Assembly (NCBI GenBank): GCA_963576475.1
Contig: OY754965.1
Coordinates: 1,061,501 to 1,125,500 of the forward strand
DNA from: Molanna angustata
Taxonomy: Eukaryota; Arthropoda; Insecta; Trichoptera; Molannidae
Length of the DNA: 64,000 bases
Reading direction: 5' to 3'
Below, one piece after another: positions 34,383-44,476 of the stretch (position 1 is its first letter; each line of letters begins with the position of its first letter). A program made the position numbers and the translations under genes. The notes under the pieces were generated by a model. It saw only the letters and a program-made list of their open reading frames with translations, had not been told where the DNA came from and ran no database searches.

Positions 34383-34505
34383 TAATGCGGATTAAAATAA
34401 ACAAATAAATTGTTTATGCAGATTAAAATAAATAAATAAATTGTTTGTGCTGATTAAAATAGATAAATAAATTGTTTATGCGGATTAAAATAAATAAATA
34501 TGGTC
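34383..34505 (+). repeat. ~31-bp tandem repeat, 4 units
   Basis: Units of ttgtttatgcggattaaaat plus (aaat)n follow the SINE head directly. The same tttatgcagatt motif lies at the far end of that SINE (about 34090-34105), so the array appears built from SINE-tail sequence. Confidence 0.7.
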
Positions 34506-34997
34506 ACCACTTTTATAAACCTCAATCGTGTTTTAGCTTACAAATGTTTCCTTGTTTCACCACATACTTCACGGTGAAAATCCCAAAAAAAGGGAAATCA
34601 AAATTCAACACCGTATGTGTATGACGAAGGGGTGGTTTGAACATCTCCATAAATCATTAAAGGGGAATCCCCTGAGGGTAGGTATAAAGGGTGAAATGGC
34701 AGAGGACATAAAATATAAACCCCTGTGGAGACATGAGGTCACACCTCACTAAGGATACAGACCGCGAGAGACTTATATATTAGTTGGACCGTCACAAACC
34801 AGAAGAGATGAGGGATGATAGCAGATTCCGTATGGTATGGTACAAAAACTACCCTCTTACCAGAGAGGGACTTGTCCTACGAACGACAATATAAACCCAC
34901 CAGTGTGCATTTTATTAATAAATAAATAAAAATGTATACAATAACTTTGTACTAACCATAAATTATCGGTCGAATGTTTTCGAAGTTAATGTATTAA
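34506..34997. other. Unassigned DNA
   Basis: A 66-codon ATG frame (34552-34752) rich in Lys/His/Met has no recognisable domain; it may be transposon-derived. Confidence 0.3.
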
Positions 34998-35261
34998 ATT
35001 AATGATGTGGCCAAAAGAATAGCGGAGTTAAAGTGGAGTTGGGCGGATCATATATCTCGGATGTCGGACGACCGATGGACAAAAGTTGTGATGGACTGGA
35101 GGCCAAGGACAGGAAGCAAAAGCGTGGGAAGGCCCCAGACCAGATGGTCCGATGACATCAAAAAATGGCAGGTCCAGAATGGCACAAGATAGAGACCAGT
35201 GGAAGTCCAAGCGGGAGGCCTTAGTCCAATACTGGACTCAAGAAGAGGCTGAGTAAGTAAG
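34998..35261 (+). pseudogene. RTE-like C-terminal fragment
   Basis: The plus strand reads VAKRIAELKWSWADHISRMS, DDRWTKVVMDWRPRTGSKSV, then GRPQTRWSDDIKKWQVQN, the KW.WAGHi.R..D.RW...vl.WrPr.g.R..GRP..RW.Ddi.k stretch that ends many insect RTE-type pol proteins. A frameshift or indel near residue 55 breaks the W...a.dR..W continuation. It ends in (GTAA)n. Confidence 0.75.
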
Positions 35262-35312
35262 TAAGTATAGAGACGAAGTTGGAATATTGTAAGAAAAACG
35301 GGATAAGAAAAT
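35262..35312 (+). repeat. Repeat B fragment (left arm)
   Basis: Reads tagagacgaagttggaatat then aacgggataagaaaatcaa, the arm seen at 48918-48960. It abuts the Helitron remnant, whose own 5' part is missing. Confidence 0.6.
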
Positions 35313-35467
35313 CAATTTTATACTCAGAATTTTGAATTTTTGTTTCAGTCGTGGGTTATCAAATTTATAATTTTTACTTTATTTTTACATATATCTCAAA
35401 AACCACATAAGCTAGAACAATGAAAATTGATAAAAATATATACAAATACAAAATATCAAGAATATTC

Positions 35468-36920
35468 ATTGTTTAATATTATAATAAAAAACAAAATAAA
35501 AGAAAAATATTTGATGAAATGAAAATTATTAAATGGTCAAAAACAGATTTAGATAGTTTAGAAAGATCAATTAGAACGCGTTTAACTAAATTTCGTTGTC
35601 ATCATCCTAATTCCGCGATTGAACGAATCAATTTGCCTAGGAATTTAGGAGGTAGGGATGTAATAAAAATAACATAGTTACATAATAATCAAATCGAATC
35701 GCTAAAAACTTTCTATCACAAAAAATCTGATAGTTCTTTAATGCATAAAGTAATCTGTGAGGCGGACAAAAATTTAACAACATTAAATTTAAATGATGAG
35801 AATGCCAATAACAATATTATAAATATAAATGATGACCTTCTAAATTCGTGGCTAAATAAAATAATTCATTCTACACATCCAAAATATCTCAACCAACCTT
35901 ATGTTGACAAAATTTGGTCAAACAAATGGTTGAGTATTGGTGATTTGGACGCGGATTTAGAGGGTTTTATAATAGCGATCCAGGATAGAGTAATAAAAAC
36001 TAAAAATTATCAAAAATATATAATAAAAGACATAAATGTAGTAGATGATAGTTGTAGGAAATGTTTGGCTTTTCCGGAAACAATCGAGCATATAATATCG
36101 GGCTGTTCTTTTCTCGCGCAATCAGAATATACATTTAGACATAATCAGGTAGCAAAAATATTACATCAAAATTTAGTTATTAAATATAAATTAATTGACG
36201 CGATAAACATAAAACCATATTATGAATATGATCCGATTTCATTTTTAGAAAATAATAATATTTCGCTTTATTACGATAAAACAATATTAACTGACCGGTC
36301 AATTCAACATAACAGACCCGATTTAATAATACATGATAAAATTAAAAAAATAACATATATTTGCGACGTGGCTATTCCAAATTCTAGTAATATTATAAAA
36401 ACTTTTGATGAAAAAATTAGAAAATATACCGCTTTAGGTAACGAGATTAAAAGACTTTGGCATTCTCGTAAAATAATAATATTACCGTTCATTATTTCAG
36501 CCACTGGCATTATTCCAAAATCGTTAATCCGTAATTTAGAAATTATAGATTTATCAAAAAACTTAATAATAAAAATGCAAAAAACGGTAATAATGAATAC
36601 ATGTAGAATCGTTAAAGATTTTTTAAACGTTAATATTCGGGAATCAGTAGGGTTGTTAGGTAGTATAGAGACCTCCTCAGAGCCTAATCCTTTGATATGT
36701 TAAGTATCTGGATGGGTGAACTATTCCCAATTGAAGGCTTGATGATGCGTTTGTTGCATTTTATTTTGCTCTTTTAAATAATTTACAATTTACGCATTGA
36801 TCTGCTAATTCTTTTGAGGAAGTGTATAATGGTAATAATAATAATTGAGTGTTATTATTTGTAGTGCTTAATTGTTATTAATATCATTAGTAAATCGGCC
36901 AGCGCCGTAAAAAAAAAAAA
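35468..36920 (+). pseudogene. 5'-truncated R4/R2-group LINE with restriction-like endonuclease
   Basis: A frame starting inside the element and running to 36703 encodes the C-terminal half of an R2/R4-group protein. First comes DLDSLERSIRTRLTKFRCHH, then AIERINLPRNLGGRDVIKI, the post-RT region. An in-frame TAG follows at 35675. The next 320-odd codons carry a CX2CX8HX4C motif (CRKC...H...C, about residues 105-122 from 35741) and a restriction-like endonuclease signature, RPDLIIHDK...YICDVAIPN, with the PD and D residues present. The RT core is missing. The 3' end is an A-run at 36909-36920. Choice of R4 over R2 or a relative is tentative. Confidence 0.8.
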
Positions 36921-37467
36921 ATATGTTTTTAACTGCCTATATTTCCATTTTTTTTTTGAAAATATCGAAAAACGCCGAAAGAGCCCTACTAAATAATGAT
37001 TGGCAGGTTGTGGAAAGATGGCTGACTGTCAAAACACATAAGTATTTTTAAAGTTCTTTTTTTCTGTTTGAAGTGCATTTGAACTATATTTTTAAATTAT
37101 TATATGTTCATTAAGTAATAAGTGTCTCCGGAACAATCTGTTAATGTTATCTCTTCGAATATTCTTAATCCGGTGTCGTTATACACATATTAATGAGATG
37201 AACGTGGAAAAAAATCTTGAAGTTTGTTTATTTCAATTTCCCATCTGACAGTTTCGTATGTAAAGTGGTTGTGTATAGACATTTATGGTGAACTTAATTA
37301 GAGAATATAAAATCATTCAATTGTGTCTAAGTGAATTCTTAGTACTATTATAATCGGATAAAAAATTTAACTTCAGTTCTATTTCATTTACATGTTGGCA
37401 AAATAACACAATTCTCAAAAAAAACTCTATGCGAAATGATATATATATATGCATCTCTACTGACGGT

Positions 37468-37580
37468 CCTTTACAAGGTCACTCTAGCCCAGTTGGTTAG
37501 GCGGCCGCCCAAACGCTTACAGATTATTGATATACGGGTTCAAATCACACTTCAGCCATTGTGATTTTTATTTTTATTTG
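37468..37580 (+). mobile_element. tRNA-like (SINE-type) segment in the LINE 5'UTR
   Basis: Reads ctctagcccagttggttagg, then ttgatatacgggttcaaatc, resembling pol III A and B boxes about 45 bp apart, followed by T-rich DNA. It could be a small SINE inserted in the LINE or part of the LINE's own 5'UTR. Other copies of the LINE would settle this. Confidence 0.5.
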
Positions 37581-37765
37581 TTTATTTATTTTTTTATTTT
37601 TTTAATTTCGTTTATTAAAATATACATATATATATTGCTATTTTTTTTTAAATTATTTTCGTTTCTTTTAATGGGAAAGTTTTTATTCGAAGAAAATTAA
37701 TAAATTGGAAACATACCTATTACTATTAAATATCCCATATAACTTTATATCTACGGAGTGGAAAT

Positions 37766-39009
37766 ATGTCTCCTATTTTAACCAGAAGCCGCAAAATGAG
37801 AAGCAATACTGCTTACATTACAATGTATGACACGTCTCAGGGACAAATTACCTCAGATAATGAGCCTGATCTTAGAGAAGACTATTTAAATAAAATAATG
37901 AAATTGGAAACAGAGAGACAGAGGATTAATAACGAGTTAGCGTCGAGAAAAATAGAACTAAAAATAAAGAATAAAGAAACTCTACTTTTAAAAAAGAAAA
38001 TAACATCGTTGACAAAATTTCAAAATGAACTGAACCGCTATAAAAAGATCAATAATATCATGAAGCGTGAATTGATAGATAAAGATCTCAAATTATCTGA
38101 GGCTGTGAAAGATCTAGAGAAAATGAATGACACGCAGAAGAAGGAAATAGGAGAATTTATTCAAAATGAAAATAAAATATTAAAAAAATTGGAAGAAGCA
38201 CACCGTACTTGCGAGACACTGAGAGGGGCGTATGACATTCTATACGAGCGATACGAGAACAATTGTCTTGTATCTAAGGACCAACAAAATCGCAATGTCA
38301 GTAATCATAATATAAATAGTACAACAGATAATTTAAAGCCCAAAATTAACAAGGAGAGATGTATGGCACGTAAACGATGTTTATTTATCGTTGGCGACAA
38401 ACATGCTATGGGTTTGGGAATGAAATTACACCAAACAATGGGATATGATGCAACAGGACTAGGAACAAATCTACACGAAAATGTAAAATACGAAGTGAGC
38501 TGTATTTCAAAACCAGGAGCAATGCTTCATAATCTGTCTGAAAATCTAAACAATGCTCTGAAAAGAGCGACTTGTAATGACGTGATTGTGCTGGCAGCGG
38601 CGGAGGCTGTGAATGTGGAAAGCTCCAGGCAATATAGTGAAACTGTGGAAAAAACTATTGACAAATGTGAAAAAATGGGAATCACTCTATATATAACTAC
38701 ATTAAAGTATTACAGAAATTACTCATTTAATAGGAACACATCAATACACAGAGTGAATTGCCACATATATATAACCTCATCAGAATGTGTAATAATAGTT
38801 TTATAATAGAATCAAATCAAGATAGACTGAATCTTTCGGAATATATCAAATTTAGCTTGCAATGTAGCGGACATAAAATAAAAAATTCTATTCAAGTGCA
38901 AATACATAATACCAACACGAACGAAATTACGCAGACACCAGGGACAAGTAAGTCTTTTTTATACGAGACTCAGCCTCACCACGGATCAACTATTTTTTTA
39001 GACAAATAG
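37766..39009 (+). CDS. LINE ORF1 protein: coiled coil plus SGNH-like domain (frameshifted)
   Basis: ORF1 proteins of this LINE group bind element RNA and form the ribonucleoprotein. The frame begins at an ATG in MSPILTRSRKMRSN. Residues ~35-160 are charged, Leu-rich and Lys/Glu-rich with heptad-like spacing, a probable coiled coil. From ~205 the KRCLFIVGDKHAMG segment, VSCISKPGAMLHNLSENLNN and NDVIVLAAAEAVN follow the block order of SGNH-esterase-like domains found in CR1-type ORF1, though the usual GDS serine is Lys here (GDK). The frame breaks in an AT run near 38760-38772: the start frame would stop at 38806, while the similarity continues one frame over (HIYNLIRMCNNSFI ... CSGHKIKN) to TAG at 39007-39009. 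Total about 413 residues. No CCHC zinc knuckle is seen. Confidence 0.75.
38994..39000 (+). promoter_or_regulatory. Candidate -1 ribosomal frameshift site (T TTT TTA)
   Basis: The heptamer fits X XXY YYZ with TTT and TTA in phase with the C-terminal ORF1 frame, three codons ahead of its TAG. A -1 shift here enters the ORF2 frame, which is open from 38952 and lacks an in-frame ATG before the endonuclease. No strong downstream stem-loop was found by eye. A T-run in AT-rich DNA can arise by chance. Confidence 0.45.
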
Positions 39010-41885
39010 AGAAGGGAAGCGAGGAAGAGAAAAACAATACGATAAAGATCATCCATCAAAATGTACAGGGACTAAGAGGGAAACTACATGAGCTGCAAAC
39101 AGGCAACCTTTTATCCTTAGACGTAGTATGCTTCACTGAAACATGGTTGAAAGATGAAGAAATTAATAATTACTGTGTACCGAACTTCAAGATAACGAGC
39201 AATTTCTGCAGAAAGAAAACCATTAGAGGAGGTTCTTCAATCATGACTAATAACTCGATTACTTCAAAAAACAGACAAGATATTGTTGATTATTCAATTG
39301 AAAACCAATGTGAACTAAGTTGCATAGAAATAAAAAGTGTTATAATTATATGTGTATACAGACCACCATCAGGGAACTTCCATGTTTTTATTGATGTTAT
39401 AGAAAATGTCCTGACAAAGATAAGTAACAAGAACAATAAATATATTATTTTGTGTGGGGACTTTAACATTAACTTTGACAATGGCTCAAATGAGACTTGC
39501 ATTTTTTTAGACTTATTGAATAGCTTTTTACTGACACGTACTATATTTACTGCTACAAGAGTTACACAAAATTCGTCAACCTGTATAGATAATATTTTTA
39601 CGGACATGTTTGTACTTGAGACTAGACAATTAGATATTGTTAGATCGGATCATTATGGTCAGATGATCGCAGTACATGGAATTACTCAAAAAAGATTCGA
39701 CAATAAAGACAAACTAGTTAGTGTTAGAAAATATAACAAAGAAAATGTAGATAAATTTATAGAATCAATATCTTCATTGAGTATTGATGTTAACCAATTA
39801 AATATGAACGTCTCACTTAATGAGTTATTTAATTTAATACTAGTAGAAATTGATCATCATTTTCCAATTAAAAAAATAAATCTCAAAAGTAAACATACTT
39901 TCCAAACCTGGGCTTCCACAGGTATCAATATATCTAGAAAAAAATTATTTGAACTGTATGAACTAAAAAAACACACACATTCGGAAACAACAAAAAAATA
40001 TGTAAATAATTATAGTTCAATATTTAAAAAAGTCTGTAAAGAGGCTAAAAGAATGTATCTGAGCAATCAAATTGCAAACTCAAAAAAACCAATAAAAACT
40101 ACCTGGGAAATAATTAAAAATGAAACTGGACGATCGGCAAGTGAACAAAATTCATTTAGTGAACAAATAATCCTCAGAGAAACTAAAAATTTAACTAATT
40201 TAGATACAGCTAACTTCTTTAATAATTATTTTGTAAATGTGGCGTCTATACTAACAACAAACCATTCACCTTCTATTGACCAATCATTAAGACATGTCAA
40301 AAGACCTGTAAACTTGAACAGAGAATTTAAATTTAAAAGAATTACAAAAGACGACATCTTAATGACCTGTAGACTTATTAAATCAAAATCATCTGAAGAT
40401 TTGTGGCATATATCCACACGATTACTCAAGGCTATAATAAGTGGTCTAGCTCCTCTATTAGCAATCATTATCAATATTTGTTTTGAAAAAGGCATATTTC
40501 CTGATAGCCAAAAAATTGCTAGAGTTTTACCAATTTTCAAAAAAGGTGACAAACTAGATGCAAGCAACTACAGACCGATTTCTATCTTACCAGCAATAAG
40601 CAAAATAATTGAGAAAATTGTTACTAACCAACTAACAAATTATCTAGAATATAACAAAATTATACATTATGGTCAATTTGGGTTCCAAAAAGGTAAAAGC
40701 ACTTCAGACGGCATTGCCTCCCTCCTAAGCATAATCTTAGAGTCCTTGGAAAAGAAAGAATACACTTGTGGAATTTTCTGTGATCTTTCAAAAGCATTTG
40801 ACTGCGTAAACCATAGCATATTACTTAAAAAACTTGAATGTTACGGGATCAAAGATATAGAATATAATTTTTTTAAGTCTTATCTAGAAAACCGCCAGCA
40901 ATATGTAGAAGTTAATAATATCAAATCGCAGACAGCAACGATAAGCTGTGGAGTTCCTCAGGGATCTGTGCTTGGACCACTTTTGTTTCTAATATACATT
41001 AATGACTTGCCTAGCTGCACAAATATGTATTCTGAAATCATAATGTTTGCTGACGATACCTCACTAGTTCTTAAAGGTAAAAAAAATAATGTGGAAACTG
41101 TAGATAGTGCTTTACAATCACTGACAATGTTAAAGGACTGGTTTTACGACAACTCCTTAGTTTTAAATATGACAAAAACAAATGCTATAAGCTTCTCTCT
41201 TGGAAGGCCAGATGCTTTAGATCCATTTACTGCTATTCTGCCTGAAAGAGGAGTGGTAATGGTTGATGAAACTAAGTTCTTGGGAGTAACACTCGATAAG
41301 AAATTACAATGGAATAATCACATTGACCAATTATGTAAGAGACTAAACTCAGCAATATATGCTATTAAAAAAGTGAAAGATATATGTGGAAAAGACACGG
41401 CCAAGTTGGTATACCACGCATACTTTCATTCCATCATGTCATATGGTATTTTACTTTGGGGAATGGGTTCGGGTTCAAGTAGAGTGTTTGTCCTGCAGAA
41501 GCGAGCACTTAGAGCACTGCTTGATATGAGTCCTAGAGACTCGTGCAGAACAGTTTTTAGTGAACAGGGTATTTTAACTATGCCCTGTGCATTTGCCCTC
41601 GAATGTTTGCTGTACGCACATAGAAACTTGTATAAAACACCTTTGAACTCAAATTATCATGAATACAATACAAGGAAAAAAGAAATGATTCGTCCACCTG
41701 GGCACAGATTAAGCAAGGTGTCAAAGAGTTTTATTTGTATGAGCGTACGACTTTACAACAATCTTCCAACAAATATGAAATCACTGGATGCTTTGGGTTT
41801 CAAGAGAGAGGCTAAAAAGTATCTTGTTAACAATGCTTTTTACTCTACTGACGAGATACTAAACATCAATCCAACTAATCTGTGA
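39003..41885 (+). CDS. LINE ORF2: AP-like endonuclease and reverse transcriptase
   Basis: This is the replication enzyme of the LINE: it nicks target DNA and copies the element RNA at the nick. The frame is open from 38952 to TGA at 41883-41885 (about 960 codons from 39003). Endonuclease motifs in order: IIHQNVQGLRGK (39048 on), VVCFTETWL (39111-39149, catalytic Glu), ICVYRPPSG, ILCGDFNIN (GDFN at 39456), STCIDNIFTD and RSDHYGQ (SDH at 39645). RT motifs: VLPIFKKGDKLDASNYRPIS, GQFGFQKGKSTSD, GIFCDLSKAFDCVNHSIL, GVPQGSVLGPLLF and FADD (41046-41057), then KFLGVTLDKKL. A conserved C-terminal region with RLYNNLP ends the protein. No stop or frameshift was seen. There is no ATG at the start; translation may depend on frameshifting from ORF1. 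Clade within CR1/Jockey is not resolved. Confidence 0.92.
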   Translation, partial: QIEKGSEEEKNNTIKIIHQNVQGLRGKLHELQTGNLLSLDVVCFTETWLKDEEINNYCVPNFKITSNFCRKKTIRGGSSIMTNNSITSKNRQDIVDYSIENQCELSCIEIKSVIIICVYRPPSGNFHVFIDVIENVLTKISNKNNKYIILCGDFNINFDNGSNETCIFLDLLNSFLLTRTIFTATRVTQNSSTCIDNIFTDMFVLETRQLDIVRSDHYGQMIAVHGITQKRFDNKDKLVSVRKYNKENVDKFIESISSLSIDVNQLNMNVSLNELFNLILVEIDHHFPIKKINLKSKHTFQTWASTGINISRKKLFELYELKKHTHSETTKKYVNNYSSIFKKVCKEAKRMYLSNQIANSKKPIKTTWEIIKNETGRSASEQNSFSEQIILRETKNLTNLDTANFFNNYFVNVASILTTNHSPSIDQSLRHVKRPVNLNREFKFKRITKDDILMTCRLIKSKSSEDLWHISTRLLKAIISGLAPLLAIIINICFEKGIFPDSQKIARVLPIFKKGDKLDASNYRPISILPAISKIIEKIVTNQLTNYLEYNKIIHYGQFGFQKGKSTSDGIASLLSIILESLEKKEYTCGIFCDLSKAFDCVNHSILLKKLECYGIKDIEYNFFKSYLENRQQYVEVNNIKSQTATISCGVPQGSVLGPLLFLIYINDLPSCTNMYSEIIMFADDTSLVLKGKKNNVETVDSALQSLTMLKDWFYDNSLVLNMTKTNAISFSLGRPDALDPFTAILPERGVVMVDETKFLGVTLDKKLQWNNHIDQLCKRLNSAIYAIKKVKDICGKDTAKLVYHAYFHSIMSYGILLWGMGSGSSRVFVLQKRALRALLDMSPRDSCRTVFSEQGILTMPCAFALECLLYAHRNLYKTPLNSNYHEYNTRKKEMIRPPGHRLSKVSKSFICMSVRLYNNLPTNMKSLDALGFKREAKKYLVNNAFYSTDEILNINPTNL

Positions 41886-42147
41886 TATTTGTGAACACTA
41901 ACATACTAATTAATTAACTATTTTATATGGGTATTTGTTTGGTTTGTCGTCCTTGACTTTGTTCTTGTATTCTTTCTGCTTTTTTAATGCTATGTACCTT
42001 ACTTTTATCTTAAATAACTGTTTATTGGACATGGTGCTAGTGGGACCCTTTACATCCTTCTAGCACTCAATTTTTCTTTTCTGAATTTTTCTTTTCTTTT
42101 TTTCCCGACTGCTTATTTTGTATACATATATTTTATTTTTTATTTCT

Positions 42148-43215
42148 CTATATTCTTTTATATACTATATCTGTACTATATTCTTTTATATACTATATCT
42201 GTACTATATTCTTTTATATACTATATCTGTACTATATTCTTTTATATACTATATCTGTACTATATTCTTTTATATACTATATCTGTACTATATTCTTTTA
42301 TATACTATATCTGTACTATATTCTTTTATATACTATATCTGTACTATATTCTTTTATATACTATATCTGTACTATATTCTTTTATATACTATATCTGTAC
42401 TATATTCTTTTATATACTATATCTGTACTATATTCTTTTATATACTATATCTGTACTATATTCTTTTATATACTATATCTGTACTATATTCTTTTATATA
42501 CTATATCTGTACTATATTCTTTTATATACTATATCTGTACTATATTCTTTTATATACTATATCTGTACTATATTCTTTTATATACTATATCTGTACTATA
42601 TTCTTTTATATACTATATCTGTACTATATTCTTTTATATACTATATCTGTACTATATTCTTTTATATACTATATCTGTACTATATTCTTTTATATACTAT
42701 ATCTGTACTATATTCTTTTATATACTATATCTGTACTATATTCTTTTATATACTATATCTGTACTATATTCTTTTATATACTATATCTGTACTATATTCT
42801 TTTATATACTATATCTGTACTATATTCTTTTATATACTATATCTGTACTATATTCTTTTATATACTATATCTGTACTATATTCTTTTATATACTATATCT
42901 GTACTATATTCTTTTATATACTATATCTGTACTATATTCTTTTATATACTATATCTGTACTATATTCTTTTATATACTATATCTGTACTATATTCTTTTA
43001 TATACTATATCTGTACTATATTCTTTTATATACTATATCTGTACTATATTCTTTTATATACTATATCTGTACTATATTCTTTTATATACTATATCTGTAC
43101 TATATTCTTTTATATACTATATCTGTACTATATTCTTTTATATACTATATCTGTACTATATTCTTTTATATACTATATCTGTACTATATTCTTTTATATA
43201 CTATATCTGTACTAT
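42148..43215 (+). repeat. 28-bp minisatellite, about 38 units, in the LINE 3'UTR
   Basis: The unit (ctatattcttttatatacta then tatctgta) repeats with no variation visible by eye. It contains no stop codon in any forward phase, so a 369-codon Tyr/Ile/Leu-rich frame (42118-43227) stays open. This is an artefact, not a membrane protein. The array lies after ORF2 and before the A-rich end of the LINE. Confidence 0.95.
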
Positions 43216-43640
43216 GTTAAATCATGATGTCAATGAATTATATTAATTATTGTGACCATAATATTGAAAATTGTAAACCATGTAATGATGAACCCAAGTG
43301 TTCTGTAAAGAACCTAGTGGGGATAATATACAATAAACAATAAATAAATAAACAATAATTTAATATTCTATAAAAAATATGTACACCTCATTTTTTTTAA
43401 CCATTTTCGTAAAAATTGAATCATTTCATACAATTTTTATGCCAGTTAACTCAACACACAATATCTACGGGGACTTAATAGTTTAATACTTAATCTCGAA
43501 ACATACATACAAACCATCAAGCTGTATTTATATTCTAGGTAGGAAGAAAGGACATAATAATTTGTTTGATACGTATTCTTCAACTATATGTACATACTAT
43601 CGCCATAGACAGTTGGTTCTTATGTGTAACATGAAACTAT

Positions 43641-44164
43641 TAAATAAAATAAAAATACGAAATTCGCTTTGAAAAGTGAAATATCTTGAGAAGGAATAAA
43701 AAAGTTTTTGTATAAGAGTCGACTCGTGACGAATGTTTTCTGTCAGAAGTCAAAAGCGGCGTATGGAGTAAGTAATGGAGGGTGCGGGCCGCGGTCAAGT
43801 CACACAAATGGCCTAACAAAACAACATGCCTATTTTATTAAAAGGGTAGAATACTCGCCTTTCCGTGCAACGCGTCATACATCACCTAATTTACCAAAAC
43901 CTTACCGCACACAATCCTTTTTTTGTGCAAGGAAATAAAACAGAACGTGTGGGTTGTGGCCAGCGCCATACTCCTCATTACCAAGTCACTCCACAAAGTA
44001 TTTATATTTTGTATGGAAATTTTCAGAATTTTCATGAAATGAGCTCGTTTAATTATTTTTGATTTAAATATTTTATTATGAATACTAGTGTGTCTTTTTA
44101 GTATTTTGAAAATAAAAATATCAAATTTTTAGTTTCCTGAACTTGAGTATACTTGGAAATATTT
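43641..44164. other. Unassigned DNA
   Basis: Two overlapping 65-76-codon frames (43708-44062) show no known domain. Nothing else recognised. Confidence 0.35.
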
Positions 44165-44440
44165 GACAGTTCCAAAAATTGAGAAGCACTGATCAGATAT
44201 CCTTCACAATTTATTGGGGTCTAATCGATACAAATGTGCAAATTTTGAAAAGAATCGAACGAGTACTTTAGTATATAATCAATAAAGTAGAATAAACACG
44301 TCCTACATATTACACAGTACACATATCTATCTATACACTGTGATGAAACTTTCAGAATACAATCTCAACATGAAGCTAGTTGATATTCGGCGTTTTAAAA
44401 ATTAACATTAAAAATTGCGAATTCATAAAATTGTGAGGTA
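44165..44440 (+). repeat. Dispersed repeat D, copy D2
   Basis: Contains gaatcgaacgagtactttag, aataaacacgtcctacatat, tgtgatgaaactttcagaat and acaatctcaacatgaagcta, shared with D1 and D3. A 29-bp array follows after a short link. Confidence 0.65.
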
Positions 44441-44476
44441 TCATATATAGACAAAAAATAAACCCTTCAAAATGTC

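Larger units (their letters stand above)
36998..43353 (+). mobile_element. Near-complete CR1/Jockey-type LINE (6.4 kb)
   Basis: The element sits in Helitron H5 with a 6-bp duplication, aataat, at 36992-36997 and 43354-43359. Order: 5'UTR of ~770 bp with a tRNA-like segment, ORF1 from 37766, ORF2 to 41885, then a ~1.5-kb 3'UTR containing about 38 copies of a 28-bp repeat, ending caataaacaataaataaata. Both uninterrupted flanks of the host element let the borders be fixed to a few bases. ORF1 has one frameshift; ORF2 is open throughout with its catalytic motifs. This is the youngest-looking autonomous element in the window. Confidence 0.9.
35313..43640 (+). mobile_element. Helitron-like element H5, split into three pieces
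   Basis: Three segments are collinear with H2 and H4: 35313-35467 (tatactcagaattttgaatt ... tatacaaatacaaaatatc), 36921-36997 (aactgcctatatttccattt ... gagccctactaaataat) and 43354-43640 (ataatttaatattctataaa ... catagacagttggttcttat, hairpin, gaaacta). The gaps are two LINE insertions. The 5' third is missing and the terminal CTAG has decayed. Confidence 0.75.

Noticed and set aside
39290..40567. Minus-strand frames of 105 and 113 codons
   Set aside because: Lie antisense to LINE ORF2.
42118..43227. 369-codon Tyr/Ile/Leu-rich frame resembling a membrane protein
   Set aside because: It is a 28-bp tandem repeat without stop codons in any forward phase, inside a LINE 3'UTR.
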